Part shown: one piece after another, positions 1 through 12,157 of the stretch
Layout: each line of letters opens with the position of its first letter
How positions within the stretch are numbered: position 1 is the stretch's first letter
Assembly (NCBI GenBank): GCA_028571685.1
Contig: CM053154.1
Coordinates: forward strand, 15,718,001 to 15,782,000
Source of the DNA: Heterohyrax brucei
Lineage: Eukaryota; Chordata; Mammalia; Hyracoidea; Procaviidae
DNA length: 64,000 nt
Direction of reading: 5' to 3'
Notes under the pieces: generated by a model
Database searches by the model: none
Seen by the model: the letters and a program-made list of their open reading frames with translations, nothing else
Told to the model about the DNA's origin: nothing
Translations under genes and position numbers: made by a program

Positions 1-635
1 GTTCTTTATCATTGCATAGTGCTCCACTGAGTATATATACCATAGTTTACCTATCCATTCTTCTGTTGTTGGGCATCTGGGTTGATTCCATCTTTTTGCT
101 ATCGTGGACTGTGCTGCGATAAACATTCTGGTGCATGTGTCCATTGGTGTGAAAGGCCTTGATTCTGTAGGATATATTCCAAGTAGTGGAATTACTGGGT
201 CAAATGGTATATCAATATCCATTTTTTTAAGGAAGCACCAGATTGCTTTCCAAAGAGGCTGGACCATTTTCAACCCCACCAACAGTGTAGGAGGGTTCCA
301 CTTTCTCCACAGCCTCTCCAGCATTTGTTGTTTTGTCATCTTTGAAATTTCTATGTTGAGCTCTCCTTTTGCTTTTCTGTTGAATCTTTCTGTTAGTTAC
401 AGTAGTTTTCTTGTGGAATCTTTGGAGTTCTCCATGTATAGTATCATATTAGCTGCAAGCAGGAGTAGTTTTACTTCTTTCTTTCTAATTTAGATACTAT
501 CTTCCCTCCTTCCTTCATTCTTTCCTTCCTCCTTCCCCTTCTTCCCTCCCTCTCTTCCTTTTTTTTTGCCCTATTGCTCTATACTACAGTGTTAAGTAGG
601 AGGGGTGATAAAGGGCATCCTTGCGTGTAGTCAGT
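1..635 (-). mobile_element. L1 LINE, antisense, ORF2 3' region, rearranged
   Basis: Antisense reading of the L1 ORF2 C-terminal region: 'ttgattccatctttttgct' near 81 and the 'tgctgcgataaacat' block occur here and again in the L1 copies at 16.6 and 56.1 kb. Around position 345 the match jumps to a different ORF2 part, so an internal deletion is likely. The element continues left of the window. A C/T-rich stretch (about 497-570) interrupts it. Confidence 0.75.
497..570. repeat. CT-rich (CCTT-like) low-complexity tract
   Basis: Run of cttcctt, ccttccc and tttttttt units with almost no A or G, inside the antisense L1. Confidence 0.8.
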
Positions 636-639
636 GTCT

Positions 640-664
640 TAGGGTTCTGTAGAGAAACAGACCC

Positions 665-703
<39 letters not shown>

Positions 704-960
704 ATGAGAGAGAGAGAGAGAGAGATTAATTGATTTACTTCAGAGAATTGTCTCACATAATTGTGGCAACTTATATGTCTGAAATCTGTAGGTCAGGCTT
801 GCCCCTCAAGCTCCAGAGGTCAGACAACAGGGATTGAAGTCAAGTTCTGGCAAAATTTCTATACTTTCTGTACGTGGAACACACCCCAGAGAGATGAAGA
901 TAAGTTAAGGATAACCTCAAGACACTGGAAGGCTAGAACACATTAGCTAATATGAGGAGA
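640..960. repeat. Old interspersed repeat, class uncertain
   Basis: 'gtcttagggttctgtagagaaacag' type opening, simple repeats, then an 'agagaattgtctcacataattgtgg' style block. This layout is familiar from many mammalian loci as an ancient LTR-like repeat. The family name cannot be fixed by eye. Confidence 0.4.
668..725. repeat. (TG)n followed by (GA)n microsatellite
   Basis: About 16 TG units (668-700), a short aaaat spacer, then about 10 GA units to 725. Confidence 0.95.
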
Positions 961-1825
961 GCCATATGCCAGTGGAGCTGGTTTGGGGTTAGAGATCCAC
1001 AGTGCAGTTGGGACATGTTAAAGAGTAACGTTTATTAATGTCTAAGTGGAGATGGAGAGCATGTAGTTGTTCTGAACTTTATGAAAGAGGGCCAGCAAGA
1101 AACATAAACTTGCGATACACTGGATTTACTAATAGTTTAGAGCCAGTATATAAAGCCAATAATTCTAGATGCAATCACTTGAAAAGAGATATTCAAACAC
1201 TAAGCCTTGAGACACTACAGTGTTAAAAGCTATGGAAGTTAAGAAAAATCACCAACGACATTGAGAAGGAACATCCGGTCATCACGGGGGAGAACTAAGA
1301 GAAAGTCTTGTCACAGACTCAAAGAGCAGGAAGTGTTCAGAGGTGAGATGGTCAAAAGGCTCACAGGTAAGAGTGATAACTAATTATGGGAAGGGAGGCA
1401 TGAGTGAATACAGCATTTGGCCAAGTGAAGGTTGATTAAGATTGCTGTCTATTGTACTTACAGCGTTCGCTATGTCCTGCAGCACTGAATCGGGGACATG
1501 GATCATTTAGCTGACCACCAACTGGTCTCTGAAACTCAGAATCCTATGCCACACTTTAGCTTGATAATCATACTCTTCCCTGCTGTGAATACAGCTGGTG
1601 TTCTTCCCTACTGATCCCAGCACATCTTTTTCAGTCTGTGTTATGGATCACAAAATAGTCATTAACGGTGGAAACTCAGTGATAAATGAGACAAAAAGAA
1701 AAAAATGTGTCTTCTTCCTTATACCATGTGTGCCAGAGTCCACTTCCTACTCTGCACGTGAATGGGACCAGCCAGCCAAAACATGAGCTAGCTCTCTAGC
1801 ACACTCAGGGTAATAATTTCACATA
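961..1825. other. Unassigned DNA
   Basis: Nothing recognised. Short ORFs here lack codon bias or family motifs. Confidence 0.5.
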
Positions 1826-1872
1826 GTATGACAATGAGTCGTATCCAACTCGACGACACTTGGCTTGGCAGT
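1826..1872 (+). repeat. AfroSINE/RTE 3'-tail fragment
   Basis: Only the common tail is present (gagtcg, then ccaactcgacgacacttggc), without a tRNA-like head. Confidence 0.6.
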
Positions 1873-2842
1873 ATGCCAATGACACTATGTAACAATCAAC
1901 AGTATTACTTGATAAGGAAATTTTGCTGATAGTTAATTCCTTTTTTTTCCCCTTTCTGAAAGTGATATCTATCATTATCATTGTGGCTGGTTTTACAGAC
2001 TCCTTTGTGACACTGTGATTTGCAACTGTTTTCACTGTAAGAAATGCAACTGAACAATGCCTATGTTGTCTTGGGTTGATTTCTAACTTTAGTGACAAAA
2101 TTAATTGACTGCATCTTGGAAAGCATTATTTTTTGCTTGTTCTGGAGGAAAAAAAAACTGTTCTTCTGAGCAAACTGACAGATTACATGAAAACAGCAAC
2201 ATCAATAACTTCATTTTGGACAAACATTCATCACTAAAGCTACTATGAGTAGGGGGTGGTTGTAAAGGATAAAAAAATGCTAATGTAGTAACAACCAAAT
2301 TTAAGTTGTCCCTTATTTTCCAGAGTCTAAAGATTCACAAGTGGGTTTCTTGTTTGAGACTTGTCCAGTATTTAGCTTTATGAGCTTATTATGAGCTGTA
2401 TTTTGACGACACTAGGTGGGCTTGGATATTGATATTTGCATTTTATGAATCTTTCACTTCAGTGAACCTCTTTTAAACCATTTATGCTTTTTTCCCCCCA
2501 TATTAAATACAGCTCAACAGAATAGGAATGGCATAGGGCACAAATTGAACACATGTGTGAACTACACACAAATGATATGAAAATGCATTAGCCTCCAGGA
2601 GCTGCTGTCTGGTAAGGAAATGGCACTGAGGCAAATTCTCAAATACTACCTGCACCTCATATGGCCCCAGTTATTAAGAAAGAAAAGGGATTTCTGCGGA
2701 AATCCTATTAAGTTTCACATCTTAAATTTGTTGAATGTATACAAACAAAATTCTTTTATCACATTTTCTGCTGAAACTAACAAATCACCTGCATTAGAGG
2801 AATTACAGAAATGGCCCAAATTCACCACCTCTTTCTTTATCC
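1873..2842. other. Unassigned DNA
   Basis: AT-rich, with no repeat or exon recognised. ORFs on either strand look random. Confidence 0.5.
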
Positions 2843-2985
2843 ATGGAAACATTGTTGTTACAGTGGTTAAGTAATGCAGCTGCTAACCAGAAGATCAGCA
2901 GTTCAGATCCACCAGGTGCTCCTTGGAAACTCTACAGGGCAGTTCTAATCTGTTCTATAGGGTTGCTATGAGTAGAAAAGCTATT
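2843..2985 (+). repeat. AfroSINE (tRNA-derived)
   Basis: tRNA-like head (gtggttaagt...gctgctaacc, then cagttcagatccaccagg as B-box region), the body 'ctccttggaaactctac' and 'atagggttgctatgagt'. The 3' end is worn. Confidence 0.85.
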
Positions 2986-2987
2986 AT

Positions 2988-3400
2988 CTATTCATCCATC
3001 GTTGAATCGGGGCTTGTCCTGTGACTTGCTTTGGTCGAAAGAATGTGGCAATGATAATTTCTTGCTCGTTCTCAGCTTAGACCTTAAGAAGCCTTTCATA
3101 CTTCTGTTCATTACTTGGGAGCCCAGGGGTTCACAGAACAATAAACTCAGGCTAATCTGTTGAAGGATGAGAGATCATACGGAGGCGAGCTGCCCAGAGA
3201 GGCCATTTTTTACCAGCCAGCCCCCTGCCAACTGACCAGAGGCACAGGAGGGAGGCCAGGCAAGATCAGTTAAACCTGGCTGACATCAGCAGAACTGCCT
3301 GGCCAACCCATAGAGGGGGGAAAAAAACAGTTACTGTCTTAAGTCACTAAATTTTAGGGTTGGTTTGTTATGCAGCACTAGCTCACTGATTCATGACCTA
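2988..3400 (+). repeat. MLT1-type MaLR LTR
   Basis: Opens 'ggcttgtcctgtgacttgct' and ends with 'taagtcactaaattttaggg...ggtttgttatgcagcactagctcactga'. This is the usual 3' end of MLT1J/K-like LTRs, and a related end occurs at 63.5-63.6 kb. Non-coding remnant of an old ERVL-MaLR element. Confidence 0.65.
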
Positions 3401-3464
3401 GATTCTACTCTATGGACCACAGTTTAAGAAACACTAACTTAGAGCAAAAACTCCATGAGGGTAG

Positions 3465-3935
3465 TGTATTAGTTTCCCAGCACCGTGGTAGCAAAATATA
3501 CTACAAATTGGGTGGTTCGATAAAACAGAAATTTATTGTCTCACAACTGCAGAGGCTAGGAGTCAAGAAAACAGGGTATTGGCTGTGTCGATGCCTTCTG
3601 AGGGCTCTAAGGGAGAATCTGTTCCATGCCTTTCTCCAAGTTTAGGACGATGGCCAGACATTCATGGTATACCTTGACTTGTAGAGGCATCACTCCAGTC
3701 TCTGCCTGCATCTTCACATGGGTATCTTCTGTCTGTATTCTCTCTGTATCTCTTTTCCTCTTTTATAAGGACACCACCACACTGGATCGGCAACAACCTT
3801 ACTACAGTATAATCTCATGATAACTGTAACATCTTCAAAGACATTTATTTTCAAACAAATCCATATCCAAGGTAATGTGAGTTAGGACATCAACGTATGT
3901 TTTTGAGGGGACACAACTCCATCCCTAATGGGTAT
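3465..3935 (-). repeat. MLT1-type MaLR LTR
   Basis: Reverse-strand MLT1 signature: 'tgtattagtttcccagcacc', 'aacagaaatttattgtctca', 'gcatcactccagtctctgcc', 'ttataaggacaccac', ending 'ggggacacaactcc'. No coding capacity. Confidence 0.75.
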
Positions 3936-5146
3936 TTATCTTGTCTGTTTAGTAAACTTTAGTTTTGTGGTGCCTAGATAAGTACCTGCTTCATGCACAG
4001 TCCTCTAAAAGTACTTACTGACTCAACAAATTCATCTATTTTCCACTACCAGAAATATTGTGCACTTGTATGATCTCTACATAAAGAACCTACCTCATTG
4101 GGTTCCTATGAGTCACAAGTGAGGCAGGAATAGAGAAGTATGTCAAGTAGGGTCTGGTGGATAATAAGCACGTAATAAATATTACCAACTGTAATTATTA
4201 TTGTTATTCTGCTGAACTCATCTTGTTTTATATGTGTTTCTTAAAGGCTTCATAAAATTTACTCTTTGGACTCTTTTATTTCTACTAATTATGCTCAATA
4301 CGTCTGCTCCCATAAGCCAGTAAGTCTCACCTCTGATGAATATCACACGCTTAACACATAATGTGATATTTTAATTATGAAATGACGTGTATAATCAAAT
4401 CTAGGCTTAATAAATGTGTTTAAACACATCATTCTAAAAGAAAACTGACAAGAAATTAATATGGATAATGAAAATCCCATTTAACACACTAAGGAATTAA
4501 ACCAACTGCATTTTCTTTGTTTATATTAAGAGTACAGATTCATCTAGACAGTACCAAACATGTAGATGAAAAGAAAGTATTTTAGATGAGGCAGTCATTT
4601 GGATAATTGAGATTAAATTAAATGTAGTTTAAAGTCAAATTGAATTTTCTCTAAAATATCCTTTCCTGGATGAGCAGTTATGTAAAGTATTTCTTAAATG
4701 CATAACTTACACAGAAAATTGCATGAGTCATAAAAATTACTGGAAATAATACCCTATTTTTTTGTGGGCAATGTCATTCTGTGGTCGCTGCCATTTCATG
4801 ATAAATACCTCAATTAAACATTACAGGAAGGACAACGATGTCCTGTAAAGCTATCTGGAATAACTACATCATAAAATTTATTAAATAAGATTTGATTATA
4901 TATTAATGACAAAGTTATTTTTTTCCTAGTTAGTATTCTGATCAGAATATAGCATGCAATGCACTATTATCAGTGGAATCAAGTTGACAATTAAGAGACA
5001 TATTGTAATTACAAAGGTAATTTGTGCCTTGTAACCTATTCTGTATTTCCCAAGAGCTATTTCCAGCAGACATGATTCAAGTTAAACAATGAAATCAATC
5101 AAGAGGAAAAGATTGATCCATTTAGATGACTCCAACTCATTAATGT
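3936..5146. other. AT-rich unassigned DNA with a possible L2 end
   Basis: Mostly unique-looking AT-rich sequence. Around 4090-4190 'ataataagcacgtaataaat' resembles the 3' end of L2/MIR-age repeats. Confidence 0.4.
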
Positions 5147-5346
5147 CACTAGGTGGTACACATGGTTAACTCACTGGGCAGCTAACTAAAAACTTGGAGT
5201 TCAAGTTTACCTAGAACTATGTCAGAAGAAAAGCTTGATACCTACTTCTGAAAACCCAGTTGTTGAAAGCCTTATATGGCACAGTTTTACTCTGACACAC
5301 ATGGGTTCTCTATGAGTCAAAGTCAACTTAATGTCAACTGACAGAC
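5147..5346 (+). repeat. AfroSINE, longer variant
   Basis: Head 'ggttaactcactgggcagcta', a middle block 'cctacttctgaaaacccagt' not present in the short form, then 'cagttttactctgacacaca' and the gagtc...caact tail. Confidence 0.75.
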
Positions 5347-5865
5347 AATTCATTAATGGATAACGTGAATTACCTCAAACTTTTATAACAAACTTACTCT
5401 CTCTGACAATTTTCCAGTCTTCCATCATTCTAGCAGAATTCACATACAGCACTAGCACTGTTTGAAACACTGCACTGACAGAACAGAGAGTGAGAAGAGA
5501 TGTCAGAGAAATTGCAATATCATCTAACCTAGTGTGAATTGACCATCTTGGACTCCTGTTGGATATCAGCAGGCAGGGAGAATGGAAAACCATGTTCACA
5601 GAAATCTCAGCTTCTGATAACCAGAGATTCACACTTTCCTATCCCTCAACGTCTCTTCCCTGCTCTACCTCTAACGTCTCTTGGCTAGCTGTGGTACCTC
5701 ATCCAGTTGCTTCCACTTGGATTTGCCCACCCACATTAGAGATAGGCAGATAGGGAGTACGTGAAAGCACCTTTGGAGCTCCCAGCAGGACACGGATCAC
5801 CCATTGGATCTGACCTGCTGCACTGTATAGAAGGAATGGCCCTATCCATTGGATACTCACTAACC
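5347..5865. other. Unassigned DNA
   Basis: No repeat or exon recognised. Confidence 0.45.
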
Positions 5866-5998
5866 GATTGCTGTCAAATCAACCCTTTAGGACAGAGTAG
5901 AACTGCCCCATAGTGTTTCCAAGGAGCTCCTTGTGGATTTGAACTGTCGACTTTTTGGTTAGCAGCCATATCTCTTAACCTCTATGGCACCAGGGTAT
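5866..5998 (-). repeat. AfroSINE
   Basis: Reverse-strand copy: 'aggacagagtagaactgccc', 'tccaaggagctcc', 'ttttggttagcagcc', ending in 'ggcaccagggt'. Confidence 0.88.
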
Positions 5999-6139
5999 CC
6001 ATCCACTGGATAAGGAGGTGAAAAAGATTGGGACCACAGTCAAGCAAATAACAAAGAATGCAAAGCCTACCTGCTCTGACATAGCCAAATAAAACAAAAA
6101 GCAGGGTGAAACAGAGATCTGCAATCAATAAACAAAGAA

Positions 6140-6678
6140 AATAACTACTATTTCCAGAGTTTTAAGGAAGTGCCAGAAAGCAATCTGGCTTCCTTAAAAA
6201 GCTACAAACAGACACACCATTTGATCCTGTAATTCAACTGCTTGAAATTTATCCTTCAGAAACAAAGGTTGTTACAGGAACAGACACATGTACATGAATG
6301 TTTGCTGCAGCACAGTCCACAATAGCTAAAAGATGGAATCAACCCAGATGCCCATCAACAGATAAACAGATAAACAAAACTCAATGGAACACTATGCTAT
6401 GATAAAAAACAGTGATGATGTTAGAAAACATCTCATAACATGGTTTAAATTGGAAGAGATCATGCTGAATGAAATCAGTCAGTGTCAAAATGACAAATAT
6501 TGTATGCTAGCCCTATTATAATGACTTAAAATTAGAATTATCTACAGAATAAAATAACTGTGTTGGCTACAGGAGTGGGTGGGTAGGGTGAGGGTTTATC
6601 ATAGATGAGATAATTGATAGATGTTACAAATTTTATTCTTTTACTGTAATTAGATAATAACTATTAAAAAAAAAGAAC
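6140..6678 (+). mobile_element. L1 LINE, 5'-truncated, sense
   Basis: ORF2 3' region in sense ('ccacaatagctaaaagatgg', 'gcccatcaacagataaacag', 'gaagagatcatgctgaatga'), a short 3' UTR and a terminal poly(A) near 6665-6675. Stops are frequent, so it is dead. Confidence 0.8.
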
Positions 6679-7260
6679 CAAGGACAGCAGACAATATCAA
6701 AACATATATATATATAAAAAGGAGGGGATGCTCCCAGTGGGTGTACAAAATAAATACCAGATGACCTTCCAGTAGAAGAAACGACACTGGAATTACCTGA
6801 CAAGCAATTCAGATCTCTAATATTCAGAGCTACCCAAGAAGTGAATCAAAAAGCAGACAAAATGGGAAAAAATGGAGAAGCTCATGAGAAAAGCAGACAA
6901 ATTCATGGAACAATTCATGTCTGACAATTTAGTTTGTGAACTTGCCACTGCATGCATATGTTGGCAGCACTGTACAAACAACTTGGTAAAGTTCCATAAC
7001 TTTGGTATATCAGTGTCTCACAGCTGTGTTTGTGTTGATGTGTGGCAGTATCTTGCTGAGTGATGTTTACTGTTGTTGTTGAGTGTTTTTGTGTGCCATC
7101 TCGAGAATGTCAGAGCTTGAATTAGAGTAAATAAAAAAACATCAAATTTCTTGTTAAACATGGCAAGAGTGGAAGTGAAATCAGAGATATGTTATTCCAA
7201 GTTATTCCCCCATTATCCCATGGGGATAATGCCATGAAGAAAACAACAGTGTACAAATAG

Positions 7261-8069
7261 ATGAAATGTTTTTCTGAGGGGAGAGAAAGCATCACTGATG
7301 AAGAGAGGTCAGGGCAGCCAGTAAGGAGCAGAACTGATGAAAACATTGCAAAAATTCATCAAATTGTGTGTGAGTATCATCGGCTGACTGTGAGAAGTAT
7401 AGCAGACCAAGTAAGCATTGACAGAGAAACATTTAGAAAAATCTTAACTGAAAACCATGTTGTGAGAAAGGTGTGTGCAAAAATGGTCCTGAAGGAGCTC
7501 ACCAATGAACAAAAGCAAAGGAGAGTAGGAGTTCGCAAAGATCTTTTGGAGAGGGAAGATAACGTACTGGGCCATGTTGTCACTGTGATGAAACACAGGT
7601 GTACCAATATGACCCTGAAAGAAAGTGTCAAAACATACAAAGGAGGCCAGCTAATTTTCCGCAAACCAAAAAATTTCCGTCAGTCCAAATCAAGAGTCCT
7701 AACTATGTTACTGACCATTTTGAGTATCCCAGGGATTTTTCATTATGAATTTGTACCAACTGAACAAACAGTTAACCAAGTTTATGATTTGGAAGTGCTG
7801 AAAAGGCTGTGTGAAAAGGTTAGATGAAAATGATCTGAACTTTTTGTCAGGAACTTGTGGCTACTGCATCACATACCAACATACTAGATCACATGGCACT
7901 GTTTGTGAGGGAGTTTTTAGTCAGTAAACAAATAATTGTATTGGAACACCCTCCTTACTCACCTGATCTGCCCCCCAGTGACTTTTTTCATTGCCCAAAG
8001 ATACATGAAATACTGAAAGGAAGACATTTTGGTGACATTCAGGGCATCAAGAGTAATACAACAATAGCT
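7261..8069 (+). pseudogene. Mariner transposase pseudogene
   Basis: The N-terminal part is readable: RSGQPVRSRTDENIAKIHQI and LTVRSIADQVSIDRETFRKI, the helix-turn-helix DNA-binding region of mariner transposases. VPTEQTVNQVYDLEVLKRL lies further on. The segment that should hold the first catalytic Asp (family GDETW) is frameshifted by about one base near 7575. The second catalytic block (family HHDNAPAH) is scrambled around 7857-7890, while YSPDLPPSDFF (third-Asp region) remains in another frame. The C-terminus resumes after the L1 insert (about 8414-8500). It cannot make an active enzyme. Confidence 0.85.
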
Positions 8070-8395
8070 TGATGCCCTTGTCCATAAATTATAATGGCGG
8101 TCAACTCTCAGACAGGAATGGATTGGACTTGGTGACACAGAGTGACCATATCATGTGTGCACTTTATTGTTCTATGCATCTACAGGATGTCGTCCTGTGG
8201 ACCTCTTACTGGAGCAAGGGGAGTGGGTGGAGAGGAGGGGATAGGAGATTGTTGGGAGGATAAGACATGTATAGAGCAGAGAGGAAGAGTGTGCTGTTGC
8301 CAGTCAGGGAGAGCAGTGGGAGCTGCATATAGGTGGGCATGCAAACTTATATGAGCATGTACACTTTTGTTCAATCATAATAATAATTAAAAAAT
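8070..8395 (+). mobile_element. L1 3' UTR insertion inside the mariner
   Basis: Closely resembles 34795-35085 (shared 'cagacaggaatgga', 'gtgaccatat', 'ggtgggcatgcaaa'). It ends in an A-rich tail and is flanked by an 18-base direct repeat (8052-8069 and 8396-8413, 15/18 identical), the target-site duplication of a retrotransposition event. Confidence 0.85.
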
Positions 8396-8794
8396 AGTAA
8401 TATGACAACAGCTGTGATGGCTGCTCCAGAAAAAGAGTTTCAAAATTGCTTTGAAGAGTGGACTAAGTGCTGGCATTGGTGCACAGCTTCCCAAGTGGAG
8501 TACTTCAAGGGTGATCATAGTGATATTCAGCAATAAGGTATGTAGCACTTTTTCTCGGATGAGTTTGTGAAATTAATTGTCAGATCTCATAACACAGGAA
8601 CAAAATGCCACAATAAATTCACAACTAGAAATCATACAAAAACAACAACTGTTGTTGTTAGGTGCTGTTGAGTCAGTTGTAACTCATAGTGACACTATGA
8701 ACAATAGAACGAAACACTGCCTGGTCTTATGCCATGTCCGCAATCATTTTTATACTTAAGCCCATTGTTGCAGCCACTGTGCCAATCCGTCTTG

Positions 8795-9139
8795 TCAAGG
8801 GTCTTCCTCTTTTTCACTGATGCTCCACTCTACCAAGTGTGATGCCCTTCTCCAGGTAAAGATCCTTCCTGACAAGACGTCCAAAGTATGTAAGACGCAG
8901 TCTTGCCATCTCTGCTTCCAAGAAGCACTCTGGTTGTACTTCTTCCAAGATCTGTTTGTTCTTTTGACAGTCCGTGGTATGTTCAACATTCTTCTCCAAC
9001 ACCATACTCCAAAGGCATCAATTATTTTTCTGTTTTCTTTGTTCACTGTCCAGTTTTTGCATGCATATGATGTGATTGAAAATGCAACGGCTTGGGTTGG
9101 GGGAACCTTAGTCTTCAAGGTGACATCTTTACTTTTCAA
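8795..9139 (-). pseudogene. RTE C-terminal domain fragment
   Basis: KSKDVTLKTKV, then SYACKNWTVNKENRKIIDAF and WCWRRMLNIP correspond to the region after the RT domain in this RTE family. The same block is at 38525-38850 in the plus-strand RTE. Confidence 0.78.
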
Positions 9140-9673
9140 TATTTGAAAGAGGTCCTTGGCTGCAGATTTTCCCAGTGCAGTGAGTCTTTTGATTTATTGA
9201 CTGCTGCTTCCATGGGCATTGATTATGCACCCAAATAATATGAAACCCTTGTCAACCTCAATCCTTTCTCCACTTACGATGATGTTGCTTACTGGTCCAA
9301 GCAACTGTTCCAAACTGTGAGGATTTTTGCTTTTTTGATATTATAGTGCAATCCATACTGAAGACTGTGGTCCTTGATCTTCATCAGCAAGTGCTTCCAA
9401 TCTTTACTTCCAGCAAATAAGGTGGTGTCATCTCCATAATGCAGGTTGCTAATGAGTCATCCTCTAATCCTGATGCCTCGTTCTTCTTCGTAAAATCCAG
9501 CTTATTAGATTATTAGCTCAGCATACAGTTTGAAAAGGTATGGTTAAAGGATACAACCCCGACACACACCTTTTCTAACTTTGAACTATGCGGTATCCTC
9601 TTGTTCTGTTCGATCCATATACAGATTCATTAGGAGCACAATTAAGTGTTCTAGAATTCCTTTCTCTGAAATG

Positions 9674-10164
9674 TTAGCCATAATTTGTTATGATCCACAG
9701 AGCTGAATGCTTTTGCGCTTTTGTGTAGTCAATGAAACACAAATAAACATCTTTCTGGTATTCTCTGCTTTCAGCCAAGATCCATCTGACATCAGCAATG
9801 ATATCCCTGGCTCCATGTCCTCTCCTGAATCCAGCTTGAATTTTTGACAGTTCTTTGTCAATATACTGGTGCAGTTGCTTTTGAATGACCTTGAACAAAA
9901 TTTTACTTGCGTGTGATGTTAATGATACTGTTAGGTAATTTCTGCGTTTGGTTAGATCACCTTTCTTTGGAATGGGCATAAATATGAATCTCTTCCAGTT
10001 AGTTGGCCGGGTTGCTGTCCTCTAGATTTCTTGACATAGGCAAGTAAGGACTTCAGTGCTGCATCTGTTTGTTGAAATATCTCAATTGATATTCCATCAA
10101 TTCCTGGAGACTTGTTTTTTGTCAATACCTTCAAGGCAGCTTCAACTTCTTTCTTCATTACCAT
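9674..10164 (-). pseudogene. RTE reverse-transcriptase fragments
   Basis: Two overlapping frames, 10164-9952 (KNKSPGIDGISIEIFQQTDA) and 9979-9674 (MPIPKKGDLTKRRNYLTVSL, IQAGFRRGHGARDIIADVRW, VYLCFIDYTKA). These are RT finger/palm blocks; FIDYTKA carries the first catalytic Asp. The polymerase box appears downstream as HYGDD in a third frame (about 9430-9450). Frameshifts make it non-functional. Confidence 0.82.
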
Positions 10165-11014
10165 TGGTTCCTGATCATATGCTACCTCTTCAAATGGCTG
10201 AACATCAACTATTCCTTTCTGGTATAATGACTCTTCGTATTCCTTCTATTCCTTCCATCTTCTTTTGATGCTCCCTGAATTGCTTAATAGTTTCCCTGTA
10301 GAATCCTTCACTATTGCAACTCAAGCCTTGAATTTTTTCTTCAGTTCTTTCAGCTTGAGAAATGCAAAATGTGTTGTTCTCTTCCGGTTTTCCATTTTTT
10401 CTTTGCACATGTCACTATAATACTTTATTTTGTCTTCTCGAGCTGCTCTTGGAAATCTCCTGTTTAGGTCTTTTACTTTGCCATTCCTTCCTTTTGCTTT
10501 ATTTGCTTGACATTCAAGAGCAAGTTTCAGAGTTTCTTCTCACATCCAATTTGTTTTTTTCTTTCTTTCCTGTCTTTTTAATGCCCTCTTGCTCTCTTCA
10601 TGGATGACATCTTTGACATCATTCCACAATTCATCTGGTCTTTGATCTTTAGTAATCAACACATCAAATCTGTTCTTGAGATGGTCTTTGATCAACATAT
10701 CAAATTTGTTCTTGACACGGTCTCTTAACTCAGGAGGGATATACTCAAGGTCATACTTTGGCTGTCGTGGACTTGTTCTAGTTTTCTTCAGTTTCAGTTT
10801 GACTTTGGATATGAGGAATTGATGATCTGTGCACAGTCAACACCTGGTCTTGTTATGACTGCTGATATGCAGATTTTCACTGTCTTTTTTCCACAGGTGT
10901 AGTCAATTTGTTTCCTGTATGGCCCATCTGGTGAAGTCCATGTGTACAGTCACTGTTTGTATTGGTTATAAAAAATATTTGCAACGAAGAAGTCGTTAGT
11001 TTTGCAAAATTCTA

Positions 11015-11518
11015 TCATACAATCTCGGCATTATTTCTATCACCAAGGCTGTATTTTCCAACTACTGATCCTTCTGCTTTGTTTCCAACTTTTGCATTCC
11101 AGTCACCAGCAGTTATCGATGTGCCCTGATTACATATTTGATAAATTTTACACCGTAGAAGCCAGTAAAATTCTTCAGTCTCTTCATTTTTGTCCTCAGT
11201 GGTTGGTGAAAGAATTTGAATAATAGCTGTATTAACTGGCCTTCCCTGTAGGCATGTGGATATTATCCTATCACTGACAGCACTGTGCTTCAGGACAGGT
11301 CTTGAAATGTTCTTTTTGGTGATGAATGCAACACCACTCCTCTTCAAGTTTTGGTCCCCAGTGTAATAGACCATATGATTGTCAGATTCAAAATGGCCAA
11401 AACTGGTCCATTTCAACTCACTAATGTCCAGGATATCAATGTTTATGCATTCCAACTCATTTTTGATGATTTCCAATTTTCCTAGATTCATACTTTGTAA
11501 ACAACAATTAGAGTCCAA
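11015..11518 (-). pseudogene. RTE endonuclease-domain fragment
   Basis: A 167-codon open stretch with MNLGKLEIIKNELECINIDI, LDISELKWTSFGHFESDNHM and later TAGDWNAKVGNKAEGSVVGK. It resembles the central and C-terminal part of APE-type endonucleases: the SELKW segment has the catalytic-Glu context and GDWNAKVG the D.N motif. It is out of frame with the downstream RT, so it is a relic. Confidence 0.8.
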
Positions 11519-12157
11519 AAGACAAACAAGATTTCAGAAATGGACCTGTCATAGCAGGGCTGAGGTGGAGGTTTTAAATGACAGGAGATAGGATTAGCAA
11601 AACTGAAGACAAATACTTGACTATGACTCTGTTTGAGAAAAATCAGAGAAAAAAAAATGAAGAAAAATGAAGAACCCCTGAGAATTACATGAATATAATT
11701 ACAGCAAAATTCTGTAAGTGATTGGAGTTCCAGAGTAGGTGGAGAAAAAGTAAAACACAGAGACGACTATGGAACAATTGCTGACAGAGACCTTCCTTAA
11801 CGTCATGAAAGATGAAAAGCTGACCATCCAAGAAACTCAATGAACCCTGTATAAGATAGACCTTAAAAGAAAATCACCAAAGCATATCATAATCACACTA
11901 ACTAAAACCCAATATAAAGAAAAAATTTTGAAAGCAGATTGAGAAAAACAAGGTCATACACAAAGGAGAAACAATAAGCTAAGCTCTGATTGCTCAGCAG
12001 AAACCATGAAGGCAAGAAGACAATGGCATAATATACATAAAACTTTGAAAGAAAAAAAAAACTGCTAACCAAGAATAATATATCCTCAAAACTCTCATTC
12101 AAATACGATGGTGAATTTAGGACATTTCCAGATACACAGAAATCAATATGTAAAAGC

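Larger units (their letters stand above)
6915..8590 (+). mobile_element. Mariner-family DNA transposon, full span, defective
   Basis: Imperfect terminal inverted repeats: left 'tctgacaatttagtttgtga' (6919-6938) and right end whose complement reads 'tctgacaattaatttcacaa'. Between them lies a decayed mariner transposase and an L1 3' end inserted at 8070-8395. TA target duplications are no longer clear. Without the insert it is about 1.35 kb, typical of mariner. Confidence 0.85.
8636..11518 (-). mobile_element. RTE-class LINE, near full-length, minus strand
   Basis: The 3' end is at 8640 ((CAA)n tail, shared gagtc..gactca tail motif) and the 5' part at 11518. Read on the minus strand it has an APE endonuclease region (11518-11015), a linker, a reverse transcriptase region (about 10170-9300) and a C-terminal region (9139-8795). 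ORFs are broken by stops and frameshifts. The extreme 5' end is missing. Confidence 0.85.

Noticed and set aside
2843..2985. tRNA gene
   Set aside because: The tRNA-like heads here and in the other SINEs belong to AfroSINEs. They lack a credible full cloverleaf and are followed by the SINE body.
7377..7664. Minus-strand ORF across the mariner
   Set aside because: Shadow of the plus-strand transposase frame; no independent motif.
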